Assembly: GCA_041650475.1 (NCBI GenBank) | Contig: JBAZLD010000008.1 | Coordinates: 1-58,267, forward strand | Direction: 5' to 3' | Length of the DNA: 58,267 bases | Source: JAIPGX01 sp041650475 | GTDB taxonomy: Bacteria; Babelota; Babeliae; Babelales; UASB340 | In this document: positions 44,263-53,662 of the stretch, piece after piece | Position numbering within the stretch: the first letter of the stretch is position 1 | How the letters are laid out: each line of letters starts with the position of its first letter | Made by a program: the position numbers and the translations under genes | Notes under the pieces: generated by a model | Database searches by the model: none | Told to the model about the DNA's origin: nothing | What the model saw: the letters and a program-made list of their open reading frames with translations, nothing else

Positions 44263-45648
44263 TTAAAATTCTGCGTGTCCAGGGTATCTAGGGAATGGAA
44301 TCACGTCACGTATGTTTTCCATGCCTGTAACGAATTGAACAAGTCTTTCAAAGCCTAGTCCAAAGCCTGCATGTGATACACTGCCGTATTTCCTTAATTC
44401 CAAGTACCACCAATAATCATCTTTTGGTAAATTGAGTTCATTCATTCTTTTTACCAAAAGATCTAAACGATCTTCTCTTTGAGATCCTCCGATAATTTCA
44501 CCAACTCCTGCAATTAATACATCCATTGCAGCAACTGTCTTATTATCGCTGTTTTGTCGCATATAAAAAGATTTTATTTTTTGTGGATAATTAATTAAAA
44601 TTACAGGTTTTTTAAAATATTCTTCTGCTAAATATCTTTCGTGTTCAGATTGCAAATCTGTTCCCCATTCAACGGGAAATTCAAATTTTTTAGATGTTTT
44701 TTTCAAGATATCTATTGCTTTTGTATAATCTAATCTTTCAAATGGATTATTAATTATGTGTTGTAATTTTTCTATAGTGCCATTTTGTATGAATTTATCA
44801 AAAAAAGCCATATCTTCTTGGCAGTTTTCTAACACATATTTTAAACAATATTTTAAATATTTTTCTGCACAATTCATATCATCGTTCAAATCAGCAAAAG
44901 CCATTTCCGGTTCAATCATCCAAAATTCTGCTAAGTGTCTAGATGTATTAGAGTTTTCTGCTCGAAATGTTGGCCCAAAAGTGTAAATATCACTTAATGC
45001 GCACGCATAACTTTCGCCTTCAAGTTGTCCGGAAACTGTTAAAAAGGTGCTTTTACCAAAAAAATCTTGTGCAAAATCAATTTTACCATTTTTATCTTTA
45101 GGCAATTTTTCAAGATCTAAAGTTGTTACTCTGAACATTTGTCCAGCACCTTCACAGTCTGAAGATGTTATAATTGGAGAATTTAAATATAAAAAACCAT
45201 TTTCTTGAAAAAATTTGTGTGTGGCATATGCCAAAGAATTTCTTGTACGTGCAATAGCGCCAAAGGTGTTTGTCCGTGGTCTTAAATGTGCGATAGTTCT
45301 TAAAAACTCAAAAGAATGTTTTTTCTTTTGTAATGGATAATCTTCAGCATTACATTCACCCAAAATTTCTATTGATTCTGCTTTTAATTCAAAAGCCTGC
45401 TCTTTACCTAAGCTTTTTACTAATTTTCCAGAAATACTTAATGATGCTCCTGTGGAAATTTTTTCTATAATTTTTGAATAATCTTTTGTGTTTTGGTCTG
45501 CAACTACTTGTAAGCCAGCAAAATTTGAACCATCGTTTAATACAATAAAAGAAAAATCTTTAGAAATTCTTATACTTCTAACCCAGCCCTTAATCTTTAC
45601 GATTTTATCTATATCTGTTTCTTTTAAATTTTTTATTCTTATACGCAT
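44263..45648 (-). CDS. asnS: Asparaginyl-tRNA synthetase
   Basis: Class IIb synthetase that charges tRNA-Asn. It has 461 residues. The N-terminal OB-fold anticodon-binding domain (about 1-105) is followed by the catalytic core with motif 2 (GPTFRAENSNTSRHLAEFWMIE) and motif 3 (GFGLGFERLVQFVTG), ending RDVIPFPRYPGHAEF, the AsnRS-type end (AspRS differs). AAGGAG precedes the ATG. Presence of AsnRS means that tRNA-Asn is charged directly. Confidence 0.96.
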   Translation of the reverse strand: MRIRIKNLKETDIDKIVKIKGWVRSIRISKDFSFIVLNDGSNFAGLQVVADQNTKDYSKIIEKISTGASLSISGKLVKSLGKEQAFELKAESIEILGECNAEDYPLQKKKHSFEFLRTIAHLRPRTNTFGAIARTRNSLAYATHKFFQENGFLYLNSPIITSSDCEGAGQMFRVTTLDLEKLPKDKNGKIDFAQDFFGKSTFLTVSGQLEGESYACALSDIYTFGPTFRAENSNTSRHLAEFWMIEPEMAFADLNDDMNCAEKYLKYCLKYVLENCQEDMAFFDKFIQNGTIEKLQHIINNPFERLDYTKAIDILKKTSKKFEFPVEWGTDLQSEHERYLAEEYFKKPVILINYPQKIKSFYMRQNSDNKTVAAMDVLIAGVGEIIGGSQREDRLDLLVKRMNELNLPKDDYWWYLELRKYGSVSHAGFGLGFERLVQFVTGMENIRDVIPFPRYPGHAEF

Positions 45649-45742
45649 AAAACTCCTTTTGTTTTTATTAAAAAACTAATAGATTATTATAGCGAGTTTA
45701 TTTTTTTTGTTAAAAAACTACGAAATAAAATTAGGAGTTTTA

Positions 45743-46681
45743 ATGTTGGATTATAAGGATATTAAAAAAAATGCTTATTTTTTTATTTTTTTAATTATAT
45801 CTTTTTGTTCATGCAAGGGCATGCAAGATGAATTGCCTGAGTTTTTGCCATTAACGCCATCGTCATATTCATATCTTTCTATACCACAAATACAAGATCC
45901 TATTCAAGCACAAACAGCTCCTGCTCTAATCCCTGTAACACAATTAGATTCAGATATTGAAATTAGTTTTGAAGAACTAAATTTTAGTAATTTGAAAGAT
46001 TCTGAAGCAGTTGATTGTTCAGATAGAATTCAAAAATATTTTGATAATACATGCTTTTATAATTTATCAATAAAAAATAAATCTAATAGCATAATAGCAT
46101 TAAATTTAAAAGATTGTTTAAGTCTTAATGATTCTTTTATTGGCGATTATCCTGTATTAAATAAAAGTGAAATTTTTAGAGAAAATTCATCATTTTTTCT
46201 TATTTATATTGGGACAGGTGTTGTGATACCGTCCGTCTTAATCGGAGCATCTTTTATGCCTTTAATTGTATCCAAAGCTCTAATTCCAAAAATTCTTGCA
46301 TTATTTGCACGAATTACAGGAGGTATTTTGGGAGCCATAGGTAATGCTTTTGTTTTAGGAGCACTTTTGCTCCAAATTTTTAATTTTAGAAAATTACGAA
46401 AAAATTTTGATAATGAATTTTTAAATAACAGTTTTATCGGCTTATTACAACAAAATAGAGCTATAAGTTTTATAGATTTGCAACCTAATCAAGAAGCAGC
46501 TTTTATTTTATGTATAAAAAAAGATACAAAAGCAGCATTTGAACAAATTAAAGATTCACTGCAAGTTAAATATGAATTTAAGCAAGATACGACTCAATCT
46601 TATCAAAACCCAGGGGTTCAGTTTCCAGGCTTAGGTAATTGGGGACAATTTGCTATTAATGCTTGTAATAATATTGCATAA
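45743..46681 (+). CDS. Exported membrane-associated protein of unknown function
   Basis: I chose ATG 45743 because TAGGAG ends 6 bases upstream; a TTG at 45707 is also in frame. The 312-residue protein has an N-terminal hydrophobic signal (about 11-23) with SFCSCKGMQDE around the likely cleavage point. A lipobox at the first Cys is possible but lacks the typical L-x-A/G-C. A Pro/Gln-rich stretch follows, then a soluble segment and two or three Gly-rich hydrophobic helices (about 155-220), and a soluble C-terminus with FIDLQPNQEAAF. No family recognised. The Gly-rich hairpin resembles membrane-inserting segments. Confidence 0.65.
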   Translation: MLDYKDIKKNAYFFIFLIISFCSCKGMQDELPEFLPLTPSSYSYLSIPQIQDPIQAQTAPALIPVTQLDSDIEISFEELNFSNLKDSEAVDCSDRIQKYFDNTCFYNLSIKNKSNSIIALNLKDCLSLNDSFIGDYPVLNKSEIFRENSSFFLIYIGTGVVIPSVLIGASFMPLIVSKALIPKILALFARITGGILGAIGNAFVLGALLLQIFNFRKLRKNFDNEFLNNSFIGLLQQNRAISFIDLQPNQEAAFILCIKKDTKAAFEQIKDSLQVKYEFKQDTTQSYQNPGVQFPGLGNWGQFAINACNNIA

Positions 46682-46721
46682 CTTAAAGTAAAATTTTAAT
46701 TTTAAATAAAAAGATAAAAAT

Positions 46722-48377
46722 ATGAAAAAAGAAATTATAAATAAATTGTTTCCTGAAGAAATTTTGTCTATTAGTGAGATTGAAAAAAAATACCCACCTA
46801 GAAAACTAAAAGAAGGGGCAATGGTTACAAGATTTGCACCAAGCCCAACAGGTTTTATGCATTTAGGTGGCCTTTATTCTGGCTTGATTAGTGAAAGATT
46901 TGCTCATCAAACTGATGGTATTTTTTATTTACGCATCGAAGATACAGACCAAAAAAGAGAAGTAGAAGGTGCAACAGAGCTTATTATAAATTCTCTTAAT
47001 TATTACGGGCTTGTAGCAGATGAAGGCCCAACTTTATCTGGAAAAGAAATTGGTTACTATGGTCCATATAAACAGAGTGAACGAGGCGAAATTTATAAAG
47101 CTTATGTCAAGAAATTATTGGAAAAAGATTTAGCATATCCATGTTTTTGTTCTCCTGAAGAACTTGAAGAGATTCGTTTGAATCAAGAATCTAAAAGCAT
47201 TCGAACTGGATATTATAAAGAATATGCTGTATGGAGAAATAAATCTGAACTAGATATTTTGCATGCTCTTGAACAAAATATTCCATTTGTTATAAGATTT
47301 AAATCCCATGGTAATTTTGATAATAAAATAATTGCACAAGATATTTTGAGGGGAACAAGAGAGCTTTCTGAAAATGATCAAGATATTGTGATATTAAAAT
47401 CTTCTGGTCTGCCAACTTATCATTTTGCACACGTTGTTGATGACAAATTAATGGGCACAACGCATGTTTTACGTGGTGAAGAGTGGTTTTCTTCTTTGCC
47501 ATTACATTTGCAATTATTTCAAGCCATGGAATGGCAGACACCAAATTATGGGCATTTGCTGCCAATTCAGAAAATGGAAGGTTCCTCTAAAAGAAAATTG
47601 AGTAAAAGAAAAGATCCTGAAGCTAATGTTGTTTATTATGAAGAACAAGGTTATCCAAAGGATGCTGTTATAGAATATCTACTTAATTTGGCAAATTCTG
47701 ATTTTGAAGATTGGCGTAAAGCAAATTTAGGTAAAAATAACAAAGAATTTATTCTTTCTATGCAAAGATTATCACATTCTAGTGGGCCATTGTTTGATTT
47801 GACAAAATTAAATGATATTAGCAAAGAAGTAATTGGACAATTTAGTGCAGAAGAAATTTTTGAAAAAAGTTTGAAATGGGCCAAAATTTATGATAAAAAT
47901 TTAGCTCACAAAATGGAACAAAATTCAGATTATGTAAAACAAATTTTTAATATAGAGCGTGTCAATACTACAAAAGTCAGAAAAGATATTGCAAAATGGT
48001 CTGATATTAGAAGAGAGATAGAATATTTTTTTGATGATACTTTTAATTTATCTACTCAAGATATAGATTCTATGCTTGCTAGCATAGATAAAAACGACAT
48101 TAAATCTATTATTAATTCTTTTATGGCTTCTTATGATGTGCAAGATTCAAAAGAAATTTGGTTTGATAAAATCAAACAAATTGCAATAAAGCATAATTAT
48201 GCAGAAAATACTAAAGCTTTTAAAGCCAATCCAGGACAATACAAAGGCTATGTAGCTGATGTTGCTAAAATTTTAAGAGTTTTGGTAACTGGTAGAATAC
48301 AAAGTCCTGATTTGCATGCTATTATGCAAATTTTGGGCAGAGACCGAGTTTTTAAAAGGCTTAAAGTTTTAGGTTAA
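46722..48377 (+). CDS. gltX: Glutamyl-tRNA synthetase
   Basis: Class I synthetase that charges tRNA-Glu. It has 551 residues, longer than the common 470-490 form. The HIGH-type motif is APSPTGFMHLGG (39-50), and the KMSKS-type motif is KRKLSKRKD near 291-298, after the EGSS insert. The catalytic core has RIEDTDQKRE. The C-terminal half carries an enlarged anticodon-binding region similar to long forms in some Firmicutes. Ribosome site weak (AAAGAT). No gatCAB genes are in the window. Confidence 0.93.
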   Translation: MKKEIINKLFPEEILSISEIEKKYPPRKLKEGAMVTRFAPSPTGFMHLGGLYSGLISERFAHQTDGIFYLRIEDTDQKREVEGATELIINSLNYYGLVADEGPTLSGKEIGYYGPYKQSERGEIYKAYVKKLLEKDLAYPCFCSPEELEEIRLNQESKSIRTGYYKEYAVWRNKSELDILHALEQNIPFVIRFKSHGNFDNKIIAQDILRGTRELSENDQDIVILKSSGLPTYHFAHVVDDKLMGTTHVLRGEEWFSSLPLHLQLFQAMEWQTPNYGHLLPIQKMEGSSKRKLSKRKDPEANVVYYEEQGYPKDAVIEYLLNLANSDFEDWRKANLGKNNKEFILSMQRLSHSSGPLFDLTKLNDISKEVIGQFSAEEIFEKSLKWAKIYDKNLAHKMEQNSDYVKQIFNIERVNTTKVRKDIAKWSDIRREIEYFFDDTFNLSTQDIDSMLASIDKNDIKSIINSFMASYDVQDSKEIWFDKIKQIAIKHNYAENTKAFKANPGQYKGYVADVAKILRVLVTGRIQSPDLHAIMQILGRDRVFKRLKVLG

Positions 48378-48397
48378 CGTCAGTTCGATAATTAAAA

Positions 48398-49429
48398 TTA
48401 TGCATTAATTTTAATATCAGGGCGCACTGCTTTTAAAGCTTCTATTTCAGTTTTACTTATTAAACTGCATCCTGTAATATTCAAAATACGCAAATTCTGA
48501 CATCCAATTAAAGAATGTATGCCATTATCAGTAATTTGATTAGAATTCACAATTGATAATTCTTTAAGTTCTTGGCATGTATTAGCGATGCATATTAATT
48601 CTTTATCTGTTGCTTGTTTTGTAATATTAATTTCTTTTAAATTTGGACAGTTACTGATTAAAGATACCAGACCATCTTCAGTTATTTCTGGACAACCTAC
48701 GAAATATAATTTTTCAAAATGTTGGCCATGTTGAGACAGATATTGTAAACCTTTATCTGTTGTTTGTCTGGGTAAAAATAAAGATTTTAATTTAGGACAT
48801 CCATAAATTAAAAATTGCAAACTTGCATCAGTTATTAGTTTGCAACAAGAAAGGCTTAAATTTTGTAATTCATGACAGCCTTGTAATATGGAAAATATGC
48901 TATTATCTTTTATTTTACTGCATAATCTTAAATCTAAAAATTTGAGATTATGGCAATTGGCTATGTATTGTAATCCACTATCAGTTATATTAGAACAAAA
49001 AGAAAGATCCAATGACCTGATATTTGGAAATCTTTGTAAAAGTTGTTCAAGTTGATTATCTGTCATATTTTTATATCCACAAAGATCTAAATGTCCATAT
49101 TTATTTGGTGTTATTTGTCTAAATTTTTTATTTATATTCAAAATATTATAAAGATCTCTTGGCGTGTCTAATTCTGAAATAATTTCTAACAATAAATCAT
49201 CATGCATATTTTGAAAAATATTAAAATGTTTGGCTCTTGCAAGTCGAGAGAATTCATCTTCACGTAGCATATTTGCTTGATTATCTTCTTGTTCCATCTG
49301 TTCCCATTCTCTCTGTTCCATCGGCGCAGAGCTCTCTGTTTCATCTTCCATTAAAAAAGCGGGAGAGAATGAAAGAGAGAGAAAAAAAAGAGAGAAAATT
49401 AATTTTTTAAAATTTATAAATTTGTTCAT
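48398..49429 (-). CDS. Exported F-box plus leucine-rich-repeat protein
   Basis: It has 343 residues with AGGAG before the ATG. A signal peptide (hydrophobic 10-25, ending PAFLMEDE) and an acidic/Gln-rich stretch are followed by an F-box-like motif at about 70-106 (IFQNMHDDLLLEIISELDTP then DLYNILNINKKFRQI, family form LPxELLxxIxxxLxxxDLxxxxxVxKxFxxI). About nine LRRs of FBXL/AMN1 type (LDLSFCSNITDSGLQYI and similar) fill the rest. In eukaryotes this layout recruits substrates to SCF ubiquitin ligases; bacteria have no SCF, so a host target is the natural inference. It lies divergent from the ADP-ribosyltransferase-like gene. Confidence 0.88.
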   Translation of the reverse strand: MNKFINFKKLIFSLFFLSLSFSPAFLMEDETESSAPMEQREWEQMEQEDNQANMLREDEFSRLARAKHFNIFQNMHDDLLLEIISELDTPRDLYNILNINKKFRQITPNKYGHLDLCGYKNMTDNQLEQLLQRFPNIRSLDLSFCSNITDSGLQYIANCHNLKFLDLRLCSKIKDNSIFSILQGCHELQNLSLSCCKLITDASLQFLIYGCPKLKSLFLPRQTTDKGLQYLSQHGQHFEKLYFVGCPEITEDGLVSLISNCPNLKEINITKQATDKELICIANTCQELKELSIVNSNQITDNGIHSLIGCQNLRILNITGCSLISKTEIEALKAVRPDIKINA

Positions 49430-49626
49430 GATTAACTCCTATTATTAGGTTTTATTAAAAAATATGAAATATGTTCTTTAATTTTAAATTAAAATTTATT
49501 ATTTGCAAATTTTAATAAAATTGTTATAATTTTTATTACTAAATATTTATTTTTTATATTTACGAGTTGATAATTTAGCAAATTATTAAGTTTTTTATAA
49601 AAAAAATTACAAAAGGTTAAGTTTTT

Positions 49627-50880
49627 ATGAGAAAAAATTTTAGTTTTTATATTTTTTTGATTTTATTTCAGATAACTTATTTTAATCTGACAGCAATGGA
49701 AGATGGGGCAAAAGCAGAGCAATTTGATCCTAAATATAATCCTGATAAAGCCGTTAATCAATTAGCAGATGGTATAAATGCAATAGATTTAAATTCAGAT
49801 GATGAATACTATTCAGATTCAGAAGATGAAGAAGGTTACGAGTATAATGGCTATGATCTTTCAAATATTGTCCCAGATCAAGAAGAGATAGAAAATAAGA
49901 GTAATAAGTATTTTATATTTTTTCGAGGGATTCACTTTTCTCCGTCGATTTTTAGTAAAAAACAAATATCTCAGATGAGAAGAAATACAGGTGCTGGGGA
50001 ATCGATTCTTTCTTCAGCTGCGTTTGATGTTGCACATGTACAAGATTATGTAAACCCAGTTGTTGAAAACAATATTCTGGAAGATGCTGCTCAAAGTGTA
50101 AAAAATGTAATAACGAGTCTATCTGTACAAAATAGAAATACTTTTCAACAATTATATACAAATAGATATGATAAATTTCATGAGCAATTAAAAAAGAAAT
50201 CTAAAACTGATTACAATGGTATTTTTAGAAAATTTAAGTCATCAAGAAATCCTCAAGTTTCTACGGCAGAATTTTTGTTGCACGCAGAAAAATATGCTTT
50301 TGGTCAAAAATTTTTAGGAAGTAATACAAAAATACTTGATCCAGAATACGATCAGAATGGTAAACCAAGGCACCCTTATTTAGGTAAAATTTATATAATT
50401 CTTGTTAATATAAATGATATAGAAAATTTAGACCCATATTTTGTAGTTTATGCTCATGCTAATAATTTGATTAAAGTTTATACGCATTACTCTAATGATA
50501 TTTTAGCTGAAAGAGAGGTTTCTTTTCCTAGTTTTATTCCGGGAAAGTATGTTGTTTTTGAAAAAGCAGTGCGTGTACCTAATTTTATAGGAGAATATAA
50601 AAATTATTATTTAAAAAAATATGGCGTTACAAGAAGAAAATTTGAAAATACAAAACAGAAGCTTAGTGCATCAAAAGAACAACGTGATAAAGCTATAAAA
50701 AATAGAATTAAAACAATTATAGAATTTGAAGCATCTAAATTAGAAAGAGCTGTAATAGAAAAATTAAAAAAAAATAATATTAAAATAGTTTATAAGGGGC
50801 TTGATGGAAATTTGGCAGAGACTTTATCAAGCATGACTACAGCAAAAGCTATGAATACTATATTGAGCCAGGGTATTTAA
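49627..50880 (+). CDS. Exported protein with ADP-ribosyltransferase-like R-S-E motifs
   Basis: It has 417 residues with AAAGG before the ATG, a signal peptide (hydrophobic 5-20, ending LTAMEDGA) and an acidic stretch (SDDEYYSDSEDEE, 57-69). The body shows the three marks of R-S-E ADP-ribosyltransferases in order: R100 in KYFIFFRGIH, S212-T213 in PQVSTAEFLLHAEKYAFG (family STSxxxxxAxxYA), and E295-R-E297 in LAEREVSFPSFIPG (family ExEVxFPxGT). These bind NAD and carry the catalytic Glu. A Lys-rich helical tail (335-417) follows. The fold is inferred from motif order and spacing only; no search was run. If right, it modifies an unknown host protein. Confidence 0.6.
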   Translation: MRKNFSFYIFLILFQITYFNLTAMEDGAKAEQFDPKYNPDKAVNQLADGINAIDLNSDDEYYSDSEDEEGYEYNGYDLSNIVPDQEEIENKSNKYFIFFRGIHFSPSIFSKKQISQMRRNTGAGESILSSAAFDVAHVQDYVNPVVENNILEDAAQSVKNVITSLSVQNRNTFQQLYTNRYDKFHEQLKKKSKTDYNGIFRKFKSSRNPQVSTAEFLLHAEKYAFGQKFLGSNTKILDPEYDQNGKPRHPYLGKIYIILVNINDIENLDPYFVVYAHANNLIKVYTHYSNDILAEREVSFPSFIPGKYVVFEKAVRVPNFIGEYKNYYLKKYGVTRRKFENTKQKLSASKEQRDKAIKNRIKTIIEFEASKLERAVIEKLKKNNIKIVYKGLDGNLAETLSSMTTAKAMNTILSQGI

Positions 50881-50925
50881 AAAACTAGAATCATAAAATT
50901 TAAAACTCGAAAATTTGCATAATTC

Positions 50926-50950
50926 GCCTTTGCTAGAGCTACGGCGTAAC
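50926..50950. repeat. Isolated hairpin related to the tRNA-tail repeat
   Basis: CGCCTTTGCTAGAGCTACGGCG forms a short stem (CGCC/GGCG). Reversed it reads CGCCGTAGCTCTAGCAAAGGCG, similar to the reversed tRNA-tail repeats (GGCGAAGCTCGAAGAGCGAAG). It lies between the ADP-ribosyltransferase-like gene and the acyl-activating fusion. Confidence 0.5.
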
Positions 50951-51033
50951 AAGATTGACTTATTTAAGGCCATTTTGATAATTTTAAAAAATGGTATGGG
51001 TCTCATTGGCAATTAAAATTAAGAGTTTAAATT

Positions 51034-53505
51034 ATGATTCTTACAGATCTTTTAGAAAAAAATTCTCAAAATTATCCAAACAGCCCAGCTTTTACAATGA
51101 AAATGGGCTATCGAAATGTAAATTTTACATATAAAGCTGTTTTTTTACTTGCGCAAAAAACAGCTTTATTTCTTGATAACAATAATTTAAAAAAAGATGA
51201 TAAGATTTTAATCTTTGCTCCCAACTCTCCTTATTGGGGAATTCTTTTTTGGGCTTGCCTGCTTCGTGGTATTATTGCTGTACCTATTAATATTCAAAAT
51301 ACTAGCGATCAAATTAAAAAAATTATAAATCAAACAAATGCGCAATTTATTTTTAAAAGTAAATATCTAAAAAGAGATTTGCCTGAAAATTTAAAAATTT
51401 TTGAAATAGAATATTTAGATGAACTTATAGAAGAATTTGATATTAAAAATTTTAAAAAAACTAATATTAATGAAGAAGATATTGTTGAAATTTTATATAC
51501 CTCAGGAACCACAGGAGATCCAAAGGGTGTTGTGCTTACGCACAAAAATATAGCTTCTAATGTTATTGGTATTTCAAAAGTTTTTGATTTAAAACCAAAT
51601 GAAGAGATAGTTTTATCTGTGTTACCATTAACGCACATATTTGAACAAACAATCGGTTTTTTTATGGTTACATATTATGTAGCGCATGTTGTTTATGTAC
51701 ATTCTTACGCATCAATATTAGATTTGCTTCAACAATATAAGATAACAAAAATGCTTGTTGTTCCAGAATTTTTGAGAATCTTTATGTCCAAAGTTAAAAC
51801 ATCTGTTGAGAAAAGTTTTTTTAATAAACTATTTAAAAGAACAGTAAGAATTGCTGATAAGCTAAATAATAAAATGTTTTCAAGAGTTTTGTTTTATCCA
51901 ATAATTAAAAAATTTGGTAATAAATTAGATACATTTGCTTCTGGTGGCGCGTTTTTAGATCCAAAATTAGAAAAAGAGTGGAATGCATTGGGGTTTCATG
52001 TATTGCAAGGATATGGTTTAACGGAAACGTCTCCAGTTGTTACATGCAACACTTTTACAGAACACAAATTTGGTTCAGTTGGTAAAACTATAGAAAATGT
52101 TGAAATTAAAATAAAAGAAGATGGGGAAATCCTTGTTAAAGGGCCAAATGTTTTTCTGGGCTATTTTAATAATGAAGAAAAAACAAAAAAAAGTTTTACT
52201 GACGATGGTTGGTTTAAAACAGGCGATATGGGTTTTTTAGATAAAGATAATTTTTTATTTTTAAAGGGCCGTAAAAAATACATGATAATTGGTGCTGGGG
52301 GGCAAAATGTTTTTCCTGAAGATATAGAACAAGAATTAAACGAAATAGAAGGTGTAAAAGATAGTTGTGTTCTTGGAATACCGGAATCGAGTGGACAAGT
52401 CAATATTCACGCAGTCTTATTATTAGAAGATAAAACTTTAAATCCGGAAATTATTGTGCAGCAAGCTAACAAAAATCTTTCTACCTATCAAAAAATTACA
52501 TGCTGGAGTATATGGCCAAAACAAGATTTTGAAAGATCTGCAACAAGGAAAGTTAAAAAAGATATTGTGCTTAAGCAAATTTTAGCAACAAAAAATGGTC
52601 AAACTTATAAATCAGAAAATAAAGTTAGTAAACTTATTACAATATTAAGTCAGGTTACAGGCGTGCAAGTAGAAAAAATTTCTAATGATTCTAATGTTAT
52701 AAGAGGTTTACATATAGATTCTTTGATGCTTGTTGAATTGACTTTAAGAATAGAACAAGATTATGGAATTATATTAGATGCTTCTTTAATAACTGAAGAT
52801 ACAACAGTTGAACAATTAGAAGCTATAATAAAAACTCATAAACCTGTAAAAAAAATAGAATTAAACAAATGGCCACGTTCTTGGTGGGCTTATTTAATAC
52901 GTAGATTTGGACAATTTTGTTTAATTTTGTTTTCAAAGATTTTTGCCAAAATGGAAGTACAAGGCATTGAAAATCTAAAAAATCTAAAACAGCCAGTGGT
53001 TTTTATGCCCAACCACACTACATATGTAGATCCATTGGTTATTCTTATGGCACTACCCAAAGATATAAGAAAAAATACATCTTTTGCTGCAGCAAAAGAT
53101 GTATTGTATGAAACCTTCAGAAGTGTTGCATGGTTAGCAGATCTGTTATTTAACTCTTTTTGCTTGCCTAGAAAAAACGGTGATGGTGTAAGATTTGGTC
53201 TTGAAAATATGGGTAATATGCTTGATCAAGGGTATTCCGTTGTTGTCTTTCCAGAGGGAGAAATGAGCAAAAGTGGTGATTTGATTTCTTTAAAAAAGGG
53301 GACCGGTTTAATGGCGGTTGAAATGGGGGTTGATATTGTTCCTGTAAAAATAACTGGTGCAGTTGATATTGTACCGTATGGTAAGTTCTTTCCGCGCAAA
53401 AAAGGTAATATAATTGTCAAATTTGCGCCACCAATAAAATTTAAAAAATCAGATTCTTATAAAGAAGTAAAAGAAAAAATAGAAAATATTTTAAAAAACT
53501 TGTGA
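51034..53505 (+). CDS. Acyl-activating enzyme / acyl carrier / acyltransferase fusion
   Basis: It has 823 residues in three domains. First, an AMP-forming acyl-CoA/ACP ligase (about 1-520) with TSGTTGDPKG near 155-164, GYGLTETSP and the KYMIIGAGGQNVFPEDIE hinge. Second, an acyl carrier domain (about 525-610) with the phosphopantetheine serine near 562 in HIDSLMLVEL. Third, a PlsC-type lysophospholipid acyltransferase (about 640-823) with NHTTYVD near 659 and FPEGE near 739. The layout resembles E. coli Aas with an added carrier, so a fatty acid could be activated, held and placed on a lysophospholipid by one protein. No strong membrane helix except a short one near 625. Host fatty acids are a likely feed. 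Confidence 0.9.
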   Translation: MILTDLLEKNSQNYPNSPAFTMKMGYRNVNFTYKAVFLLAQKTALFLDNNNLKKDDKILIFAPNSPYWGILFWACLLRGIIAVPINIQNTSDQIKKIINQTNAQFIFKSKYLKRDLPENLKIFEIEYLDELIEEFDIKNFKKTNINEEDIVEILYTSGTTGDPKGVVLTHKNIASNVIGISKVFDLKPNEEIVLSVLPLTHIFEQTIGFFMVTYYVAHVVYVHSYASILDLLQQYKITKMLVVPEFLRIFMSKVKTSVEKSFFNKLFKRTVRIADKLNNKMFSRVLFYPIIKKFGNKLDTFASGGAFLDPKLEKEWNALGFHVLQGYGLTETSPVVTCNTFTEHKFGSVGKTIENVEIKIKEDGEILVKGPNVFLGYFNNEEKTKKSFTDDGWFKTGDMGFLDKDNFLFLKGRKKYMIIGAGGQNVFPEDIEQELNEIEGVKDSCVLGIPESSGQVNIHAVLLLEDKTLNPEIIVQQANKNLSTYQKITCWSIWPKQDFERSATRKVKKDIVLKQILATKNGQTYKSENKVSKLITILSQVTGVQVEKISNDSNVIRGLHIDSLMLVELTLRIEQDYGIILDASLITEDTTVEQLEAIIKTHKPVKKIELNKWPRSWWAYLIRRFGQFCLILFSKIFAKMEVQGIENLKNLKQPVVFMPNHTTYVDPLVILMALPKDIRKNTSFAAAKDVLYETFRSVAWLADLLFNSFCLPRKNGDGVRFGLENMGNMLDQGYSVVVFPEGEMSKSGDLISLKKGTGLMAVEMGVDIVPVKITGAVDIVPYGKFFPRKKGNIIVKFAPPIKFKKSDSYKEVKEKIENILKNL

Positions 53506-53521
53506 TTTTTTTAAAAAAAAT

Positions 53522-53554
53522 TTTATATTAAACAATGTTGTTTAATTTTATATA
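53522..53554 (+). terminator. Possible terminator of the acyl-activating fusion gene
   Basis: ATTAAACAA (53527-53535) and TTGTTTAAT (53538-53546) form a perfect 9-bp stem with a 2-base loop, extended by TTATAT/ATATAA and followed by TTTTAT. The stem is AT-rich, so the strength is doubtful. Confidence 0.45.
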
Positions 53555-53662
53555 AGTTGTTCAAAAAGCTTTTTCTATGGCTCGTTTCGAGTTTTTGGCT
53601 GTTTGCAAATTTAAGTAATTTTTGCCTGAATTTTCTTGCTAAAAATTTTTTTTAAAAAAAAC

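Noticed and set aside
45743..45820. Lipoprotein signal in the 312-residue exported protein
   Set aside because: The Cys context (SFCSC) does not match a normal lipobox well, so it was not called a lipoprotein.
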